Shown piece by piece: positions 46,893 to 56,122 of a DNA stretch of 64,000 bases. This stretch comes from Paraburkholderia aromaticivorans. Lineage in GTDB: Bacteria > Pseudomonadota > Gammaproteobacteria > Burkholderiales > Burkholderiaceae. Position 1 is the stretch's first letter, and each line of letters starts with the position of its first letter. Where the stretch lies: the NCBI RefSeq assembly GCF_012689525.1, contig NZ_CP051516.1, forward strand, positions 2,170,001 to 2,234,000. Reading direction: 5' to 3'. Under the pieces are notes generated by a model. It did not search any database. It saw only the letters and a program-made list of their open reading frames with translations, and was not told the origin of the DNA. The position numbers were made by a program, and so were the translations under genes.

Positions 46893-47153
46893 TTGGGTTT
46901 ATTCCGCGCGCGTGGCTGTGCCCCGGGCATTTGGAAATCCAGTCGAGGCTGGAGCGATTCGCCGGTCCCTATCAGCGGCGCGCATTTCAGAATCGCGCAT
47001 ATCCATAGCTCGATTCGCTGGTTTTGCATGACGTGCCGCGTCCCTATACTGACTCGTCAAATCGGCGCACGCTCTAAGCGTGTGCTGAATCACGCTCCCA
47101 ACGCTAACAGCCGGATCCGGTGCGATCCGTGCGCTTTAACAAGGAATCAACGC

Positions 47154-48371
47154 ATGCAGGTCTCTCAGGACACCGCAGCGCGGGCAAAGCTTCAGGCGGC
47201 ACTCGCCGCGTTGCCGGCGCTGGCCAAGGCGATCGGCGAAGACGCCGCGCAACGTGAAGTGCGGCGCGAGTTGCCGTTCGACGGCTTCGCATTGTTTCGC
47301 GAATCCGGTTTGGGTGTGCTCCGTTTTCCGGTGGAGTGGGGCGGCCTCGGTGGTTCGCTGGAAGATCTCTTTCATGTGATCGCCAAGCTGGGCGCGCATG
47401 AATCGAATGTCGCGCATGCCTTGCGGATTCACTTCGATTTGACCGAGCAATTGCTGTTGTCGCCGCGCTCGGCCTTCAACGACACGCAGATCGAACGCGT
47501 GCAAAAAGGGGCGATCTTCGGCGGTGCGTCGACGGAACTCGGCACCTCGAGGCCGGGCGAAATCGCGACGAAACTGGTGCGCGACGGCGAGCACTTCCGC
47601 GTGACAGGCAAGAAATATTATTCGACTGGCACGGCGTTTTCCGACTATGCGCGGATCAACGTGCAGGACGAGAACGACGAGAAAGTGTCGATCGTCATTC
47701 CGGTGTCGCGCGAAGGAGTGCAAGTGCTCGACGACTGGGACGGCATGGGACAACGCATGACGGCGAGTGGCAGCCTCGTACTCGACAACGTGCAGGTTTT
47801 TTCTCACGAGATCGCGACGCGCGGCTATACGAGTCTCGCCGGACGACATGGCAGCGCGGTGAGGCAGTTGCATCTGGTGACGGTCGCTGCGGGCATCGTG
47901 CGCAACATCGTGGAAGATGCGCGGCGCTATGTCACGCAATATGGCCGCCCGGTGCTGCATAGCCCGGCGCCTTCCGCACGCGAGGACGGGTTCGTGCAGC
48001 AGGTGGTGGGCGATCTTGCGGCGCACAGTCTGTCGATCGACGCGCTGGTCGCGCAGAACGCGCGCACCCTGGACCGTTCGGCGAATGCGATTCACAGCGG
48101 CGCGGCCAACGCGGAAGAACGGGTGCTGGAAGGGGCGCTGGCCACCGCCAAAACCCAACTCGTGGTGAGCAAGCTGGCGCTGTATGCTGGCGAGCGTCTG
48201 TTTGAGATCGGCGGTGCTTCGGCCACGGGGCGCGCACACAATTTCGACCGGCACTGGCGCAATCTGCGCACGATCTTCAGCCACAACCCGCTGTTGCACA
48301 AAGCCCGCGTGATCGGCGATTACGAACTGAACGGGGTAACCACGCATCTGACCGAAGGGCGCGTGTTCTAA
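47154..48371 (+). CDS. Acyl-CoA dehydrogenase-like flavoprotein (SfnB/DszC-like)
   Basis: A 405-residue flavoprotein of the acyl-CoA dehydrogenase fold. It has the N-terminal helical domain (FRESGLGVLRFPVEWGGLGG), the FMN/FAD-region strand pattern (GGASTELGTSRPGEI, GKKYYSTGTAFSDYARI) and a C-terminal helical domain. Members of the DszC/SfnB branch are monooxygenases of organosulfur compounds rather than dehydrogenases. AAGGAA stands before the ATG at 47154. It follows the luciferase-like gene by 261 bases on the same strand. Confidence 0.85.
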   Translation: MQVSQDTAARAKLQAALAALPALAKAIGEDAAQREVRRELPFDGFALFRESGLGVLRFPVEWGGLGGSLEDLFHVIAKLGAHESNVAHALRIHFDLTEQLLLSPRSAFNDTQIERVQKGAIFGGASTELGTSRPGEIATKLVRDGEHFRVTGKKYYSTGTAFSDYARINVQDENDEKVSIVIPVSREGVQVLDDWDGMGQRMTASGSLVLDNVQVFSHEIATRGYTSLAGRHGSAVRQLHLVTVAAGIVRNIVEDARRYVTQYGRPVLHSPAPSAREDGFVQQVVGDLAAHSLSIDALVAQNARTLDRSANAIHSGAANAEERVLEGALATAKTQLVVSKLALYAGERLFEIGGASATGRAHNFDRHWRNLRTIFSHNPLLHKARVIGDYELNGVTTHLTEGRVF

Positions 48372-48414
48372 AAGCGCGTCGCCATCCATTCATCCACTAC
48401 GAGCGTTGCACACC

Positions 48415-48759
48415 ATGAGCCGAGATTTGCTGTTACTGCTGGAACCGGGATTTACTGATCCGAAACATCCCGGTGAGCGTTTCATCTGCCCGGACGGGGC
48501 GCCCATTGAAGGTTTGCTCGCGAGCGATCCGGCGCTCAACGCGCGCCTGGAGATTCGCCGGCTGCCGTTCCCGCGTCCGCGCGCCGCGGTGATCGAAGCA
48601 CTCGATGCGGAGCACCAGAGTCTGCCCGTGCTGATTCTCGGCGACGAGCACCCGGCGCCTGCCGATGCACAGACCGTGGGCGAGAAACGCTTCGTGACGG
48701 ACACGCGCCGCATTCTCGATCTGCTTGCGCAGCGTCACGGGTTCCCTAAAGTGCATTGA
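48415..48759 (+). CDS. DUF3088 family protein
   Basis: A 114-residue protein matching the DUF3088 family (LLLLLEPGFTDPKHPGERFICPDGAPIEGLLA, then LPFPRPRAAVIEALDAEHQSLPVLILG). The fold looks thioredoxin-like with a single early Cys in FICPDG. Function unknown. It starts 43 bases after the SfnB/DszC-like gene and probably belongs to the same operon. Confidence 0.8.
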   Translation: MSRDLLLLLEPGFTDPKHPGERFICPDGAPIEGLLASDPALNARLEIRRLPFPRPRAAVIEALDAEHQSLPVLILGDEHPAPADAQTVGEKRFVTDTRRILDLLAQRHGFPKVH

Positions 48760-48822
48760 CGGAGCCAGTTAGGAAAGAGAGCGAGCCATTCCGCGTAACG
48801 TCCTGACGCGACGCGGAAAACA

Positions 48823-48856
48823 ACGTGCCTCGATCAAGAATCCAATCGAGGCACGT
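48823..48856 (-). terminator. Strong terminator of the porin gene
   Basis: ACGTGCCTCGAT (48823-48834) and ATCGAGGCACGT (48845-48856) form a perfect 12-base stem with a 10-base loop. In the porin's reading direction the stem is followed by TGTTTTCC, so it looks like a Rho-independent terminator; it lies also beyond the DUF3088 gene on the other strand. Confidence 0.75.
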
Positions 48857-48866
48857 CGCATCAAAA

Positions 48867-48908
48867 CAGATGCATCAGAACAGATGCATCAGAACAGATG
48901 CTTCACAC
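48867..48908. repeat. 14-base tandem repeat at the porin stop codon
   Basis: CAGATGCATCAGAA occurs at 48867-48880 and 48881-48894, with a partial third copy from 48895 and a related piece just before. The second copy contains the porin stop codon (48889-48891). A 14-base unit is not a multiple of three, so slippage inside the coding part would alter the essential C-terminal end. Confidence 0.75.
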
Positions 48909-50118
48909 CGGCCGAGACGGCCACCTGTTTGCTCGTTGCAGACGGTGTCAGATACCCGATTGCCGCAACTGCGGGGCGCCCCAGCGAGTCGGTTCCACTA
49001 GCGTGCTGAAAAGCACCCGTCACATAGACGTCAGTGGCCTTGGAAAGCGAATACGCCGCGCCAAGATTCAACTGTTCGTACTTCGCGCCTTCCTTGCCGC
49101 TTACGCTGCCTCCCGCCGTATAGTCGAACGATGTGCCGAAGCGCAGGAACGGTGTCGCCTGATAACGCAAGCTCGCGCTGACGGTGCTCAGCGTTGGCGA
49201 GCCGTTGTAGTGCAGCGTATTCAGCGATGAGTTCGAACCCAGTCCACGGAACTGTGTAGTCGAGTAAGCCGCGCCGAAGATTGCACCGCCCGCGGTATAC
49301 GTTGTCGCCACGGAAATCGTCTGTTGCGTGCTGGCCGAGGCGAAACCGGCGATCGCCGGATTGGACTCGGCGCTCGTCGCCGATCCGGCGGAGCCGAGGT
49401 TATTGCCGGTGGCGCTAGCATTGGCGTTGGTGCCGTATAGCGAGGTATTCGGATTGCGCGCATTGACGATCGACGCAGCGATCGCGAACGCTCCGCCGGT
49501 ATAGCTCGCGCCCGTGGACCAAAGCTGATTCTGCGTGACATTACCGGCCACGCCACCCAGGCTGTACAACGCACCGAAGCGGAATCCGTTGAAAGAGTCG
49601 GAAAGATACTTGAGCGAATTGTTGATGCGGTGCGTGAAGTTCAGATTGTCGTAGTCAGCGGGATGGATGGCGAGGTTGCCCCAATACCAGCCGTGAATCA
49701 ACGGCGACACGAACTCCACCGACGTATCGGCCTGGCGCCCCAACGTAAACGTACCGTAGCGTGCGGCATTCACGCCGACCCAGGCCTGGCGGCCGAACAA
49801 CGTGCCGCCTTGTCCGATTGTGCCGTTGTTCACGCTGAAGCCGTTTTCGAGCTGGAATACGGCCTTCAATCCGCCGCCCAGATCTTCCACGCCTTTCAGG
49901 CCCCAGCGGCTCGAGGACAACCCCGATGAACCGTTGTCAAACTGCGCTACTTGCGAGCCGCCCCTCGGTCTGCCGGACGCCGGCGTTGCAGCGGTTTGCG
50001 CGTTGTTCGAGTAAGTGACATTGCCGGTCACGATTCCATACAGCGTGACGGTGCTTTGAGCACTGGCCGTGCCGACCATTAAAGAGGAAACGCTGAAGGC
50101 GAAAAGCAGTTTTTTCAT
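48889..50118 (-). CDS. Gram-negative porin
   Basis: Outer-membrane trimeric porin of 409 residues. Signal peptide MKKLLFAFSVSSLMVGTASA (cleavage after 20), then QSTVTLYGIVTGNVTYSN typical of the Burkholderia OmpC-like family, a long loop-3 region, and the end VAVSAGVKHLF with the terminal Phe. It probably supplies entry across the outer membrane for the neighbouring transporters. Convergent with the DUF3088 gene and divergent from the dipeptide-type operon. Confidence 0.93.
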   Translation of the reverse strand: MKKLLFAFSVSSLMVGTASAQSTVTLYGIVTGNVTYSNNAQTAATPASGRPRGGSQVAQFDNGSSGLSSSRWGLKGVEDLGGGLKAVFQLENGFSVNNGTIGQGGTLFGRQAWVGVNAARYGTFTLGRQADTSVEFVSPLIHGWYWGNLAIHPADYDNLNFTHRINNSLKYLSDSFNGFRFGALYSLGGVAGNVTQNQLWSTGASYTGGAFAIAASIVNARNPNTSLYGTNANASATGNNLGSAGSATSAESNPAIAGFASASTQQTISVATTYTAGGAIFGAAYSTTQFRGLGSNSSLNTLHYNGSPTLSTVSASLRYQATPFLRFGTSFDYTAGGSVSGKEGAKYEQLNLGAAYSLSKATDVYVTGAFQHASGTDSLGRPAVAAIGYLTPSATSKQVAVSAGVKHLF

Positions 50119-50229
50119 GGTTATTTGAATTGGTGTTGAGAGAGCGTCGGAGAAGTGATTGACCGATGAACATCTTGAAGTCGGCGACAAACGATAAGCA
50201 AAACGAACCGATGAAACAAACAATCAAAT

Positions 50230-50245
50230 TCGATATTGATATCGA
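50230..50245. promoter_or_regulatory. Inverted repeat upstream of porin
   Basis: Seven-base perfect arms TCGATAT and ATATCGA around TG, about 112 bases upstream of the porin ATG. A candidate operator or curved promoter element; no binding protein can be named. Confidence 0.4.
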
Positions 50246-50363
50246 TGAATTCTCTTGAATAAGCGCTAAAACACCGATATTTGAGCGATAACACCAGCCA
50301 TCGACGACAGATATGCAATCCTGAATTAATTTGTTCTTCTGCCGCGCGGCGGTTGATATCGTG

Positions 50364-50445
50364 CGGCGCATCCGAGTCCGATCGACAAAGGCGTGCCGTT
50401 TTCCAATGCATCGCACTATGACAATTCCGAGGTCGACCGTCCTGA
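50364..50445 (+). pseudogene. Remnant of a dipeptide-type binding-protein gene
   Basis: Bases from about 50391 encode GVPFSNASHYDNSEVDR, nearly the same as GVPFSNAPHYSNPEVDR inside the intact binding protein at 52011-52061 and close to the matching part of 57196-58827. About 42 of 51 bases match the first. The preceding bases resemble the upstream part (VRRI...STK) in a shifted frame. The fragment stops matching after about 50441, so it is a leftover of a deleted or recombined paralogue. Confidence 0.65.
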
Positions 50446-50663
50446 CCGACGTGTTCCTCGCATGAGGCGAGCGGGCGCAACGCCCGCAACCGATGTGCGG
50501 CCTTTCGTCCGTGCCGTGCTTTGCATATGCAGAACGATTGGTTCTTTTGCTGCCGCAGCGGCTTTATCGTGAGCGCTGCGGCAGCAGCATTGCCGACATC
50601 ACCATGACGACATTTCATTCGGCGCGAACAGGCCGAACCATCGGCAAAAAGGATCTGAATCAC

Positions 50664-52268
50664 ATGGCAGGGCTGAATCGACGCGATTTTCTGATTTCAT
50701 CGGGCGCAGCGCTCGCGGCCGCCGGCCTGCCGGCACTGGCGTTCGCCCAGGGCGAGGCGCTCGCGCCGAAGCGGGGCGGCACGCTGAACATACTGATCAA
50801 TCCCGAGCCGCCGGTGCTCGTGTCGATCTTCCAGACCACCGGGCCCGCGCTCGTCGCGAGTTCCAAGGTGCTCGAAGGCTTGCTCGCTTACGACTTCGAC
50901 CTGCGCCCCAAGCCGCAATTGGCCACCGCCTGGGCCGTCAGTCCGGACGGCTTGAAGTACACGTTCACGCTGCGGCAGAACGTCAAATGGCATGACGGTC
51001 AGCCGTTCACGTCGGCCGATGTCGCGTTCTCGATCGACTTGCTCAAAACGGTGCATCCGCGCGGGCGCAGCACGTTCGCCAATGTCACGCGGGTGACCAC
51101 GCCGGACGCGCGCACCGCGGTGATCGAATTGTCGAAGCCGGCGCCGTATCTGTTGAAAGCACTGTCCGCCGGCGAGTCGCCGATCGTTCCGAAGCACCTG
51201 TATGCGCAGGGCGATCCGCTGTCCAATCCGCACAACAACGCGCCGATCGGCACGGGACCGTTCCGCTTCAAATCGTGGACGCGTGGCGCCAATATCGTCT
51301 ACGAACGTAATCCGGACTACTGGGACGCGGGCAAGCCGTATATCGACGGCCTCGTCTTCAAGGTGATTCCCGACGCCGCTGCCAGGTCCGCCGCATTCGA
51401 AACCGGCGCGCTCGATCTGGGCGGCGAGAATCCAGTGCCGCTCACCGATCTGCCGCGTCTCACGCAATTGCCGCAACTGGCCGTCGAAACGCGCGGCTAT
51501 CGCTTTCTGGAGCCGCTCTCCGAGATCGATTTCAATCTCGATCATCCGATACTGAAAGATCTGCGCGTGCGTCAGGCGATCGCACATGCCATCAATCCGC
51601 AGGTGGTTCAGCGCACGGTCGCCTATGGCTATGCCGATCTGTCGCCCACGCCGATCACGCCGGGCTCGCCATATCACGACGCCAAACTCGCGCCGTATGC
51701 GTTCGATATCGGCGACGCGGAGAAATTGCTCGACGCCGCGGGCTATCCGCGCAAGGACGGCGGTGTGCGCTTCGGTCTGACGCACGACTTCCTGCCCTAC
51801 GGCGACATGTACCGCCGTCAGGCTGACTACGTCAAATCGGCGCTGGCGAAAGTGGGCATCGACGTCACGGTTCGCTCGCAGGATCTGCCGGCGTTCCTGA
51901 AGCGCGTTTATGCGGACCGCCAGTTCGATTTCACGAGCATCGGCGTCAATACGCTATTCGACCCGAGCGTGGGCGTTCAGCGTCTCTACTGGTCGAAGAA
52001 TATCCGCCCCGGCGTGCCGTTTTCGAATGCGCCGCATTACAGCAATCCCGAGGTCGACCGCCTGCTCGAAAGCGCCGCGATCGAAACCGACGAGAGCAAG
52101 CGCGTCGCGCTGTATCAGCAGTTCCAGCAGATCGTTTATCGCGATCTGCCGATTCTCACCCTGGTCGCACCGCGCATGATCACGCTCGCGAACCGGCGCG
52201 TTCATAACCACACCGTGTCCGCGCAAGGCCTCGAAGGCAATCTCGCGGATGTCTATCTGAGCGCATGA
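50664..52268 (+). CDS. Dipeptide-type ABC substrate-binding protein (Tat-exported)
   Basis: A 534-residue family 5 periplasmic binding protein. The N terminus MAGLNRRDFLISSGAALAAAG has a twin-Arg motif, so export by Tat is likely. Fold features include RGGTLNILINPEPPVLV, NVKWHDGQPFTSADVAFSI and PIGTGPFRFKSW. AAGGAT stands before the ATG at 50664. The family matches, from memory, the KPN_01854-type binding proteins found beside Avi_7169/7170 CMD proteins and luciferase-like monooxygenases. Heads an operon with two permeases and a double ATPase. Confidence 0.9.
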   Translation: MAGLNRRDFLISSGAALAAAGLPALAFAQGEALAPKRGGTLNILINPEPPVLVSIFQTTGPALVASSKVLEGLLAYDFDLRPKPQLATAWAVSPDGLKYTFTLRQNVKWHDGQPFTSADVAFSIDLLKTVHPRGRSTFANVTRVTTPDARTAVIELSKPAPYLLKALSAGESPIVPKHLYAQGDPLSNPHNNAPIGTGPFRFKSWTRGANIVYERNPDYWDAGKPYIDGLVFKVIPDAAARSAAFETGALDLGGENPVPLTDLPRLTQLPQLAVETRGYRFLEPLSEIDFNLDHPILKDLRVRQAIAHAINPQVVQRTVAYGYADLSPTPITPGSPYHDAKLAPYAFDIGDAEKLLDAAGYPRKDGGVRFGLTHDFLPYGDMYRRQADYVKSALAKVGIDVTVRSQDLPAFLKRVYADRQFDFTSIGVNTLFDPSVGVQRLYWSKNIRPGVPFSNAPHYSNPEVDRLLESAAIETDESKRVALYQQFQQIVYRDLPILTLVAPRMITLANRRVHNHTVSAQGLEGNLADVYLSA

Positions 52269-52281
52269 CAGGAGCGACGCG

Positions 52282-53262
52282 ATGAGTCGAGGTTTGCGTT
52301 TTGGGGCGATTCTCCGGCGTACCGCGTGGCAGGCACTGCCCACGGTGATCGGCATCGTGATCCTGAACTTCTTCCTGCTGAAGCTGATGCCGGGCGATGC
52401 CGCCGACGTGCTCGCCGGCGAGTCCGGCTCCGCGACCGCGGAAACGATGCAGGTGCTGCGCGCGAAGTTCGGACTCGACCAGCCGGTGCTGCACCAGCTG
52501 TGGTCGTACCTCGCGCATCTGTCGCACTTCAGCCTCGGTTATTCGCCGCGCTACGACATGCCGGTGATGCAGCTGATTCTGTCGCGTCTGCCCAATACGC
52601 TGCTGCTGATGGGCGTGGCGTTGTCGTTCGCGATCGTGGCGGGCGTGGCGCTTGGCGCGGTGATGGCGCATTGGGCGGGCAAGTGGCCGGACCGTGTGCT
52701 GTCCGTGCTGGCCTTGCTGTTCTATTCGACGCCGGGCTTCTGGATCGGGCTGCTCGCGATCGTGCTGTTCTCGGTGCATCTGGGCTGGCTGCCGAGCGGC
52801 GGCAACATCACGCTCGGCGTCCAGCTTCACGGTTTCGCTTACCTCGCCGATGCAGCCAGACACGTGCTGCTGCCAGCCGCGACCCTGGCGACGTTTTTCG
52901 TCGCGATCTATGCGCGGCTGACGCGGGCCGCGATGCTGGAAGTGCAGCGCCAGGACTTCGTGCGCACCGCGCAGGCCAAGGGCTTGCATCCGTGGCGCGT
53001 AACGGTGCGGCACGTGTTGCGCAACGCGCTGATGCCGCTCACGACCATCGTCGGGATTCATTTTGGCACCTTGCTGGGCGGCGCCGCGGTGACCGAGACG
53101 GTGTTCAGTTGGCCGGGCCTCGGGCGCCTTGCGCTCGACGCCGTGATGGCGCGCGATTTCAGCGTGCTGCTTGGCGTGCTGCTGCTGTCGTCGCTGCTCG
53201 TGATCGTCGCCAATGTTCTGGTCGATCTGTTGCAGGCATGGCTCGACCCCCGCGTCGCGTGA
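52282..53262 (+). CDS. DppB/OppB-type ABC permease
   Basis: A 326-residue inner-membrane permease with about six hydrophobic segments and the transmembrane-domain signature RTAQAKGLHPWRVTVRHVLRNALMPL (EAA loop that contacts the ATPase). Starts 13 bases after the binding-protein gene. Pairs with the DppC-type permease that follows. Confidence 0.92.
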   Translation: MSRGLRFGAILRRTAWQALPTVIGIVILNFFLLKLMPGDAADVLAGESGSATAETMQVLRAKFGLDQPVLHQLWSYLAHLSHFSLGYSPRYDMPVMQLILSRLPNTLLLMGVALSFAIVAGVALGAVMAHWAGKWPDRVLSVLALLFYSTPGFWIGLLAIVLFSVHLGWLPSGGNITLGVQLHGFAYLADAARHVLLPAATLATFFVAIYARLTRAAMLEVQRQDFVRTAQAKGLHPWRVTVRHVLRNALMPLTTIVGIHFGTLLGGAAVTETVFSWPGLGRLALDAVMARDFSVLLGVLLLSSLLVIVANVLVDLLQAWLDPRVA

Positions 53263-53302
53263 CGGATCGCGCTGACGCCCGCTGTTTTTTCAGAAGGATG
53301 AC

Positions 53303-54274
53303 ATGGCTTCCGACTCTTCCAATCTGATTCCCACGACGCCCGAGGCCGAAGTATCGCCATGGCGGCGTCAGTTGACCGGTACGCTGTTCGGTCTGCGCCG
53401 CAACAACCCGGCCATTGCGCCGGGCCGCACCACGGCGGGGCGCGGCGTCTGGCGCGCACTGCTGCGCAATCCGTCGGCGCTCGCCGGGCTCGTCCTGCTG
53501 GCCGCCTTCATTGCGCTCGCGCTGAGCGCGGGGCACCTATTTCCCGGCGATCCACTCGATATGGTGGCGGCGCCGTTCGAATGGCCGAGTGTGGATCCGC
53601 TATACCGGCTCGGCACGGACTCGCTGGGACGCGACGTGGCCGCGGGCATCGCGCACGGCACGCGCGTGTCGCTGCTGATCGGCGCGACGTCGGCGGGAAT
53701 CGGCCTCGTGATCGGCACGCTGGTCGGCGCGACGGGTGGCTTCTTTGGCGGCGTGATCGACGATGTGCTGGTGCGGGTGACCGAACTCTTTCAAACGGTG
53801 CCGTCGTTTCTGCTGGTGATCGTGATCGTCGCGATCGGCCGGCCGAGCGTGACGATCATCGCGCTCGCCATCGGCATCGCTTCCTGGCCGACCGTCGCGC
53901 GGATCGTGCGCGCCGAATTCCGCACGCTGCGCCAGTCGGACTTCGTGCTCGCGGCACGCAGCCAGGGCTTCAGCAACGCGCGCATCATCTTCGGCGAGAT
54001 ATTGCCGAACGCGTTGCCGCCGGTGATCGTGACCGCGTCGGTGATGGTGGCGAGCGCGATTCTGATCGAGTCGTCGCTGTCGTTTCTCGGCATGGGCGAC
54101 CCCAACGTGGTCAGCTGGGGCGGCATGATCGGCGCCGGCCGCGATTCGCTGCGTACCGCCTGGTATCTGACCGCCGTCCCCGGCGCGGCAATCGTGCTCG
54201 CGGTGCTCGCATTGAACCTGCTCGGCGACGGCCTGAACGACGCGCTCAATCCGCGCCTGCGCGAACGCGTCTGA
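53303..54274 (+). CDS. DppC/OppC-type ABC permease
   Basis: A 323-residue permease with the N-terminal segment (NPSALAGLVLLAAFIALALS), the LGTDSLGRDVAAGIAHGTRVSLLIG motif and EAA loop AARSQGFSNARIIFGEILPNALPPV. Together with the DppB-type gene it forms the channel of a peptide- or metal-chelate-type importer whose exact cargo here is unknown. Confidence 0.92.
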   Translation: MASDSSNLIPTTPEAEVSPWRRQLTGTLFGLRRNNPAIAPGRTTAGRGVWRALLRNPSALAGLVLLAAFIALALSAGHLFPGDPLDMVAAPFEWPSVDPLYRLGTDSLGRDVAAGIAHGTRVSLLIGATSAGIGLVIGTLVGATGGFFGGVIDDVLVRVTELFQTVPSFLLVIVIVAIGRPSVTIIALAIGIASWPTVARIVRAEFRTLRQSDFVLAARSQGFSNARIIFGEILPNALPPVIVTASVMVASAILIESSLSFLGMGDPNVVSWGGMIGAGRDSLRTAWYLTAVPGAAIVLAVLALNLLGDGLNDALNPRLRERV

Positions 54275-54340
54275 CAATACCCAACAGCGGGCTGATTATC
54301 TGGCCGATGGCACGGCCGACAACGTATCCAAGGATGCACC

Positions 54341-56056
54341 GTGGCAAACCTGCTTGAAGTACGCGACCTGCGCGTCAGTTTTGGCGCACATGAAGCCGTG
54401 CGCGGCCTGAGCTTCGATATCGCGCAAGGCGAGACGTTGGCGCTGGTCGGCGAATCGGGCTGCGGCAAATCGGCGACCGCGCTGTCGCTGATGCGCCTCG
54501 TGCCCACGCCGGGACGCGTAACGGGGAGCTTGCGCTTCGACGGCCGCGAGTTGCTCGATCTATCGGCGCGCGAGATCCGCGAGATTCGCGGGCAACAGAT
54601 TTCGATGATCTTTCAGGAGCCGATGACGTCGCTCAACCCCGTGCTGTCGATCGGCGCGCAGATCGTCGAGACCTTGCGGCAGCATGAGAGCCTGTCCAAA
54701 GCCGCCGCATGGAACCGCGCGGTCGAACTGCTGGCGCTGGTGCAGATTCCCGAGCCGCAGCGGCGCGTGTTCGACTATCCGCATGAGCTGTCCGGCGGCC
54801 AGCGGCAGCGGGTGATGATCGCGATGGCAGTGGCCTGCCGGCCGCGTCTGTTGATCGCCGACGAACCGACCACGGCGCTCGACGTCACGATCCAGGCGCA
54901 TATTCTCGAACTACTCGACGGTTTGCGGCGCGAGCTGTCGATGTCCTTGCTGCTGATCACGCACGACCTCGGCATCGTCTCGAAGCATGCGGACCGTGTC
55001 GCGGTGATGCTGGCGGGCGAAAAGGTGGAAGAGGCGCCGGTCGCGCGGCTCTTCACACAACCGCGGCATCCGTACACACGCGGTCTGCTCGGCGCTTCAC
55101 TCAATCTCGCGGACGATCTGCATTATCGCGGCTGGAAACTCCCGGAAATCCGCCACGGTATCGGCGACGACGGCAAGCCGAGCTTCGCGGTGGTGCCGCG
55201 TTCCGTGCGCACCGGGCAGTATGTGGCGGATGTCGATCCCACTCAGCGTGTCGCGGCGGCAGGCGTTGCGCCGTTGCTCGAATTGCAGGACGTGCGGATC
55301 GACTATCCGCAACGTCACGGCAGATCCACGCTGCGCGCCGTGGACGGCGTGTCGTTGCGGATTGCCCGTGGCGAGACGATCGGGCTGGTGGGCGAATCCG
55401 GCTGCGGGAAATCGACGCTGTCCAAAGCGATCTTGCGGCTCGTGCCGACAGCGAGCGGTGCGATCCGTTTGCGCGGCACCGATCTCGTGCCCCTGGGCGA
55501 GCGTGAATTGCGGCCGCTGCGGCGTCACGTGCAAATGGTGTTTCAGGATCCGTATGCGTCGCTCAATCCGCGCCGTACGGTGGCGGAGATTCTGGATACG
55601 GTGCTGGTGGTCAACGGCATGGGCAACGCGCAGCAGCGTCGCTCGCGTATCGCCACCATGCTCGACCGGGTTGGTTTGCCTGCGTCAGCGCTCGGCCGCT
55701 TTCCGCACGAATTTTCGGGCGGCCAGCGGCAACGTATCGGGATTGCGCGGGCTCTCGTGCTCGAACCGGATCTGCTGATCTGCGATGAGCCGGTGTCCGC
55801 GCTGGACGTGTCGATTCAGGCGCAGATTCTTAATCTGCTAGTCGATCTGAAACGCGATCTCGGCTTGGCGTATCTGTTCATCTCGCACGATCTTTCAGTG
55901 GTGCGTTATATCGCTGATCGCGTGCATGTGATGCAGGCGGGGCGCATTGTCGAGAGCGGGCATCATCGGGACATCTGGCGGGCGCCGCAGCATCCGTATA
56001 CACGCACTTTGCTCGAAGCGATTCCAGGCAAGACTTTCGACGCGCAGGCGGCCTGA
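54341..56056 (+). CDS. Double ABC ATPase (DppD-DppF fusion)
   Basis: A 571-residue protein with two ATP-binding modules. Module 1 has Walker [10 protein letters not shown] (about 35) and [15 protein letters not shown]; module 2 has GESGCGKST (about 350) and [15 protein letters not shown]. Each carries its Walker B Asp-Glu ([24 protein letters not shown]). Such tandem ATPases replace separate DppD and DppF subunits. GTG start at 54341 with AAGGAT upstream. Confidence 0.92.
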   Translation: MANLLEVRDLRVSFGAHEAVRGLSFDIAQGETLALVGESGCGKSATALSLMRLVPTPGRVTGSLRFDGRELLDLSAREIREIRGQQISMIFQEPMTSLNPVLSIGAQIVETLRQHESLSKAAAWNRAVELLALVQIPEPQRRVFDYPHELSGGQRQRVMIAMAVACRPRLLIADEPTTALDVTIQAHILELLDGLRRELSMSLLLITHDLGIVSKHADRVAVMLAGEKVEEAPVARLFTQPRHPYTRGLLGASLNLADDLHYRGWKLPEIRHGIGDDGKPSFAVVPRSVRTGQYVADVDPTQRVAAAGVAPLLELQDVRIDYPQRHGRSTLRAVDGVSLRIARGETIGLVGESGCGKSTLSKAILRLVPTASGAIRLRGTDLVPLGERELRPLRRHVQMVFQDPYASLNPRRTVAEILDTVLVVNGMGNAQQRRSRIATMLDRVGLPASALGRFPHEFSGGQRQRIGIARALVLEPDLLICDEPVSALDVSIQAQILNLLVDLKRDLGLAYLFISHDLSVVRYIADRVHVMQAGRIVESGHHRDIWRAPQHPYTRTLLEAIPGKTFDAQAA

Positions 56057-56122
56057 TCGGTCTGGGCCGCTTCTTTGCGCGGAGGCGACCGCGCAGGGCG
56101 GCTCATGCCGCCCTCGGATCCC

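Larger units (their letters stand above)
50119..50663. other. Intergenic region with palindrome and gene remnant
   Basis: 545 bases. The porin side is AT-rich and holds the inverted repeat TCGATAT-TG-ATATCGA (50230-50245). A decayed binding-protein fragment lies at about 50364-50445. The rest, to the ATG at 50664, has no supported gene. Confidence 0.55.

Noticed and set aside
48867..48908. Short tandem repeats that might suggest CRISPR
   Set aside because: Only two and a half contiguous 14-base copies without spacers, no cas genes; better explained as duplication at the porin end.
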